The notes beneath the pieces are model-generated. The model worked only from the letters and a program-made list of their open reading frames with translations. It did not search any database and was not told the DNA's origin. From an uncultured Paracoccaceae bacterium (GTDB lineage: Bacteria; Pseudomonadota; Alphaproteobacteria; Rhodobacterales; Rhodobacteraceae): a DNA stretch of 64,000 nt. Both the position numbers and the translations under genes were made by a program. Each line of letters starts with the position of its first letter. The first letter of the stretch is position 1. Positions 63,108 through 64,000 of this stretch are shown piece by piece. The stretch is taken from positions 310,001 through 374,000 of the forward strand of contig CANNFR010000002.1 in assembly GCA_947503935.1 (NCBI GenBank), written 5' to 3'.

Positions 63108-63644
63108 TCAGCGGTCGCCCGGTACCGGCAACCGATACCATTTGCGGGGTATCTTGCCGATCTCGGCCATCTCGAATGAAAGACTGTCTTCGGTGCAACC
63201 GAACTCACCCGTGCTGTTCTGGGCGACAAACATAGACCCATCGGTAAAAGGGACGTCGATGACCATGCCCAGAACCTCGGCACGAGCCACCAGATCGTAG
63301 CCCTCAGGCTCAAAGTAAGCGAACATATCCAGCGTTCGAATGGTAAAGCTATTATCGCCGGTAACGCTGACTGTCATCGGCGGCATAGCTTCCATGATCA
63401 TGTCGTAGGACAGGTTCTGCACGCTCATGTTGCCAATACCATTGTCATAAATCCGCATCCGAACATCACCTGTCGCCGTGACCGAGCTTGCGTTCATCTG
63501 GACGGAATAGACATGTGCCATGTCATCAAGGTCGGCCCGCCAAAGGCCAACCAGGCAGGGATCGAGCGTGTCACTGGCATTGGCGGGAGTGATGAGCGCG
63601 CCGCAAATCAGCGCCTGGCACAGGAAAGATTTTAGACGGTTCAA
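63108..63644 (-). CDS. Secreted protein of unknown function with TTG start
   Basis: A 178-residue product with a Sec signal (NRLKSFLCQALICGALITPA, cleavage near ANA-SDT). The mature part is beta-rich and has two cysteines (LDPCLVGLW and FGCTED). The start LVGLWRADLDDM suggests a lipocalin-like small-molecule or lipid binding barrel, but this is only an impression. The TTG at 63644 is chosen because AAGGAG lies eight bases before it and the signal peptide begins there; an ATG at 63710 would put 22 polar residues before the signal. It is convergent with dnaA. Confidence 0.72.
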   Translation of the reverse strand: MNRLKSFLCQALICGALITPANASDTLDPCLVGLWRADLDDMAHVYSVQMNASSVTATGDVRMRIYDNGIGNMSVQNLSYDMIMEAMPPMTVSVTGDNSFTIRTLDMFAYFEPEGYDLVARAEVLGMVIDVPFTDGSMFVAQNSTGEFGCTEDSLSFEMAEIGKIPRKWYRLPVPGDR

Positions 63645-63744
63645 CGGCTGATCTCCTTTAATGATCTGTCTCTGTGTGTCGTGCGTAAGATGATAACGGT
63701 TCAACACCATTCCGCGAGCGGTATGAATTGTTTCCGGAATCCCG

Positions 63745-63772
63745 TTGACGTCACGGCAGAAACCACTATTTT
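63745..63772 (+). promoter_or_regulatory. Promoter of the last gene
   Basis: TTGACG and TATTTT separated by 16 bases, 34 bases before the proposed start at 63806. Confidence 0.5.
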
Positions 63773-63805
63773 CTAAACTGATCAGTTCAGCTCAAGGCCG
63801 GTCCT

Positions 63806-64000
63806 TTGATCCATATCTCAGAAAACCTCGCAACGTCCCAAGCCTCGCCGATCGGTGTGGCCACCGGGGGCAACAACATGATGCATGTCCGGCTGCACGA
63901 TCCGATCCAGATGCGGAGTGTTCTTGAGCCCTTCTCGGATCATCGCCTGATCCTGCCGTTGCTCGACCAGCCGGTTCAGCTTGAGCGGTATGATCTGGGT
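63806..64000 (+). CDS. Unidentified protein, 5' part only
   Basis: An open frame running off the window end: from a TTG at 63806 with CAAGG about 12 bases upstream, or from ATGs at 63878 and 63881. The first 65 residues (including VATGGNNMMHVRLHDPIQMR and DHRLILPLLDQPVQLERYDL) show no signal peptide and no domain I can name. The promoter-like element upstream and the open frame make it a likely gene. Confidence 0.5.
   Translation, partial: MIHISENLATSQASPIGVATGGNNMMHVRLHDPIQMRSVLEPFSDHRLILPLLDQPVQLERYDLG

Noticed and set aside
1-64000. CRISPR arrays, insertion sequences and prophage genes
   Set aside because: No regularly spaced repeats, transposase motifs or phage structural genes were seen anywhere in the window.

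Overview
The window is high-GC chromosomal DNA from a Rhodobacterales alphaproteobacterium of the Roseobacter type. The evidence is the C-terminus of RegA/PrrA next to an hvrB-like LysR gene and ahcY, the FlaF/FlbT flagellin-control pair, flagellar promoters with CtrA-like half-sites, a mitofilin-family gene and HemY-domain gene behind hemD, and the split pqiA-pqiA-pqiB-pqiC set. No species can be named from sequence alone.

Layout. 1-4130: end of regA, a small lipoprotein, an hvrB-like LysR regulator, a divergent micro-ORF, an HD phosphohydrolase and ahcY. 4366-10375: a secreted protein, then an oppABCDF oligopeptide importer on the minus strand with a stem-loop between oppA and oppB. 10824-17911: a DUF2853 protein, EVE, YciI, gpsA and tsaD on the minus strand, then hemD, a mitofilin-type protein and a HemY-domain protein. 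17956-19824: tRNA-Thr(CGT) followed by a short AT-rich insert holding an Rhs remnant, a class-3 lipase-like toxin candidate and a lipoprotein that could be its immunity protein. 20027-23925: the Pqi-type MCE lipid-transport operon.

24023-56126 is one continuous flagellar cluster of about 32 kb in several divergent blocks: motB | flgE-flgK-flgL-flgI | fliP-fliN-fliH-fliF (minus) | fliL-coiled-coil protein-motE-motA-AMIN-like protein | flhA-fliR-flhB-coiled-coil protein | second fliL-like-flgH-flgA-flgG-flgF-fliQ-fliE-flgC-flgB (minus) | fliI | DUF1217-flbT-flaF-fliC (minus) | flgN-like and rod-binding flgJ-like (minus) | fliK-flgD. It encodes the export gate, MS ring, rod, hook, P and L rings, filament and stator, but I see no fliG, fliM, fliD, fliS or sigma/anti-sigma gene. 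TTAN-N7-TTAN elements in the regulatory gaps suggest CtrA control.

56123-64000: ubiB and ubiE (ubiquinone), a PH-like membrane protein, mutM, an enoyl-CoA hydratase, rpsT with a clear promoter and terminator, dnaA with a 580-base leader, a secreted protein with a TTG start, and the start of an unidentified gene cut by the window edge.

The most unusual content is the orphan Rhs-tip lipase/lipoprotein pair in the AT-rich insert, the large periplasmic protein translationally coupled to motA, and the missing switch genes inside an otherwise complete flagellar cluster.
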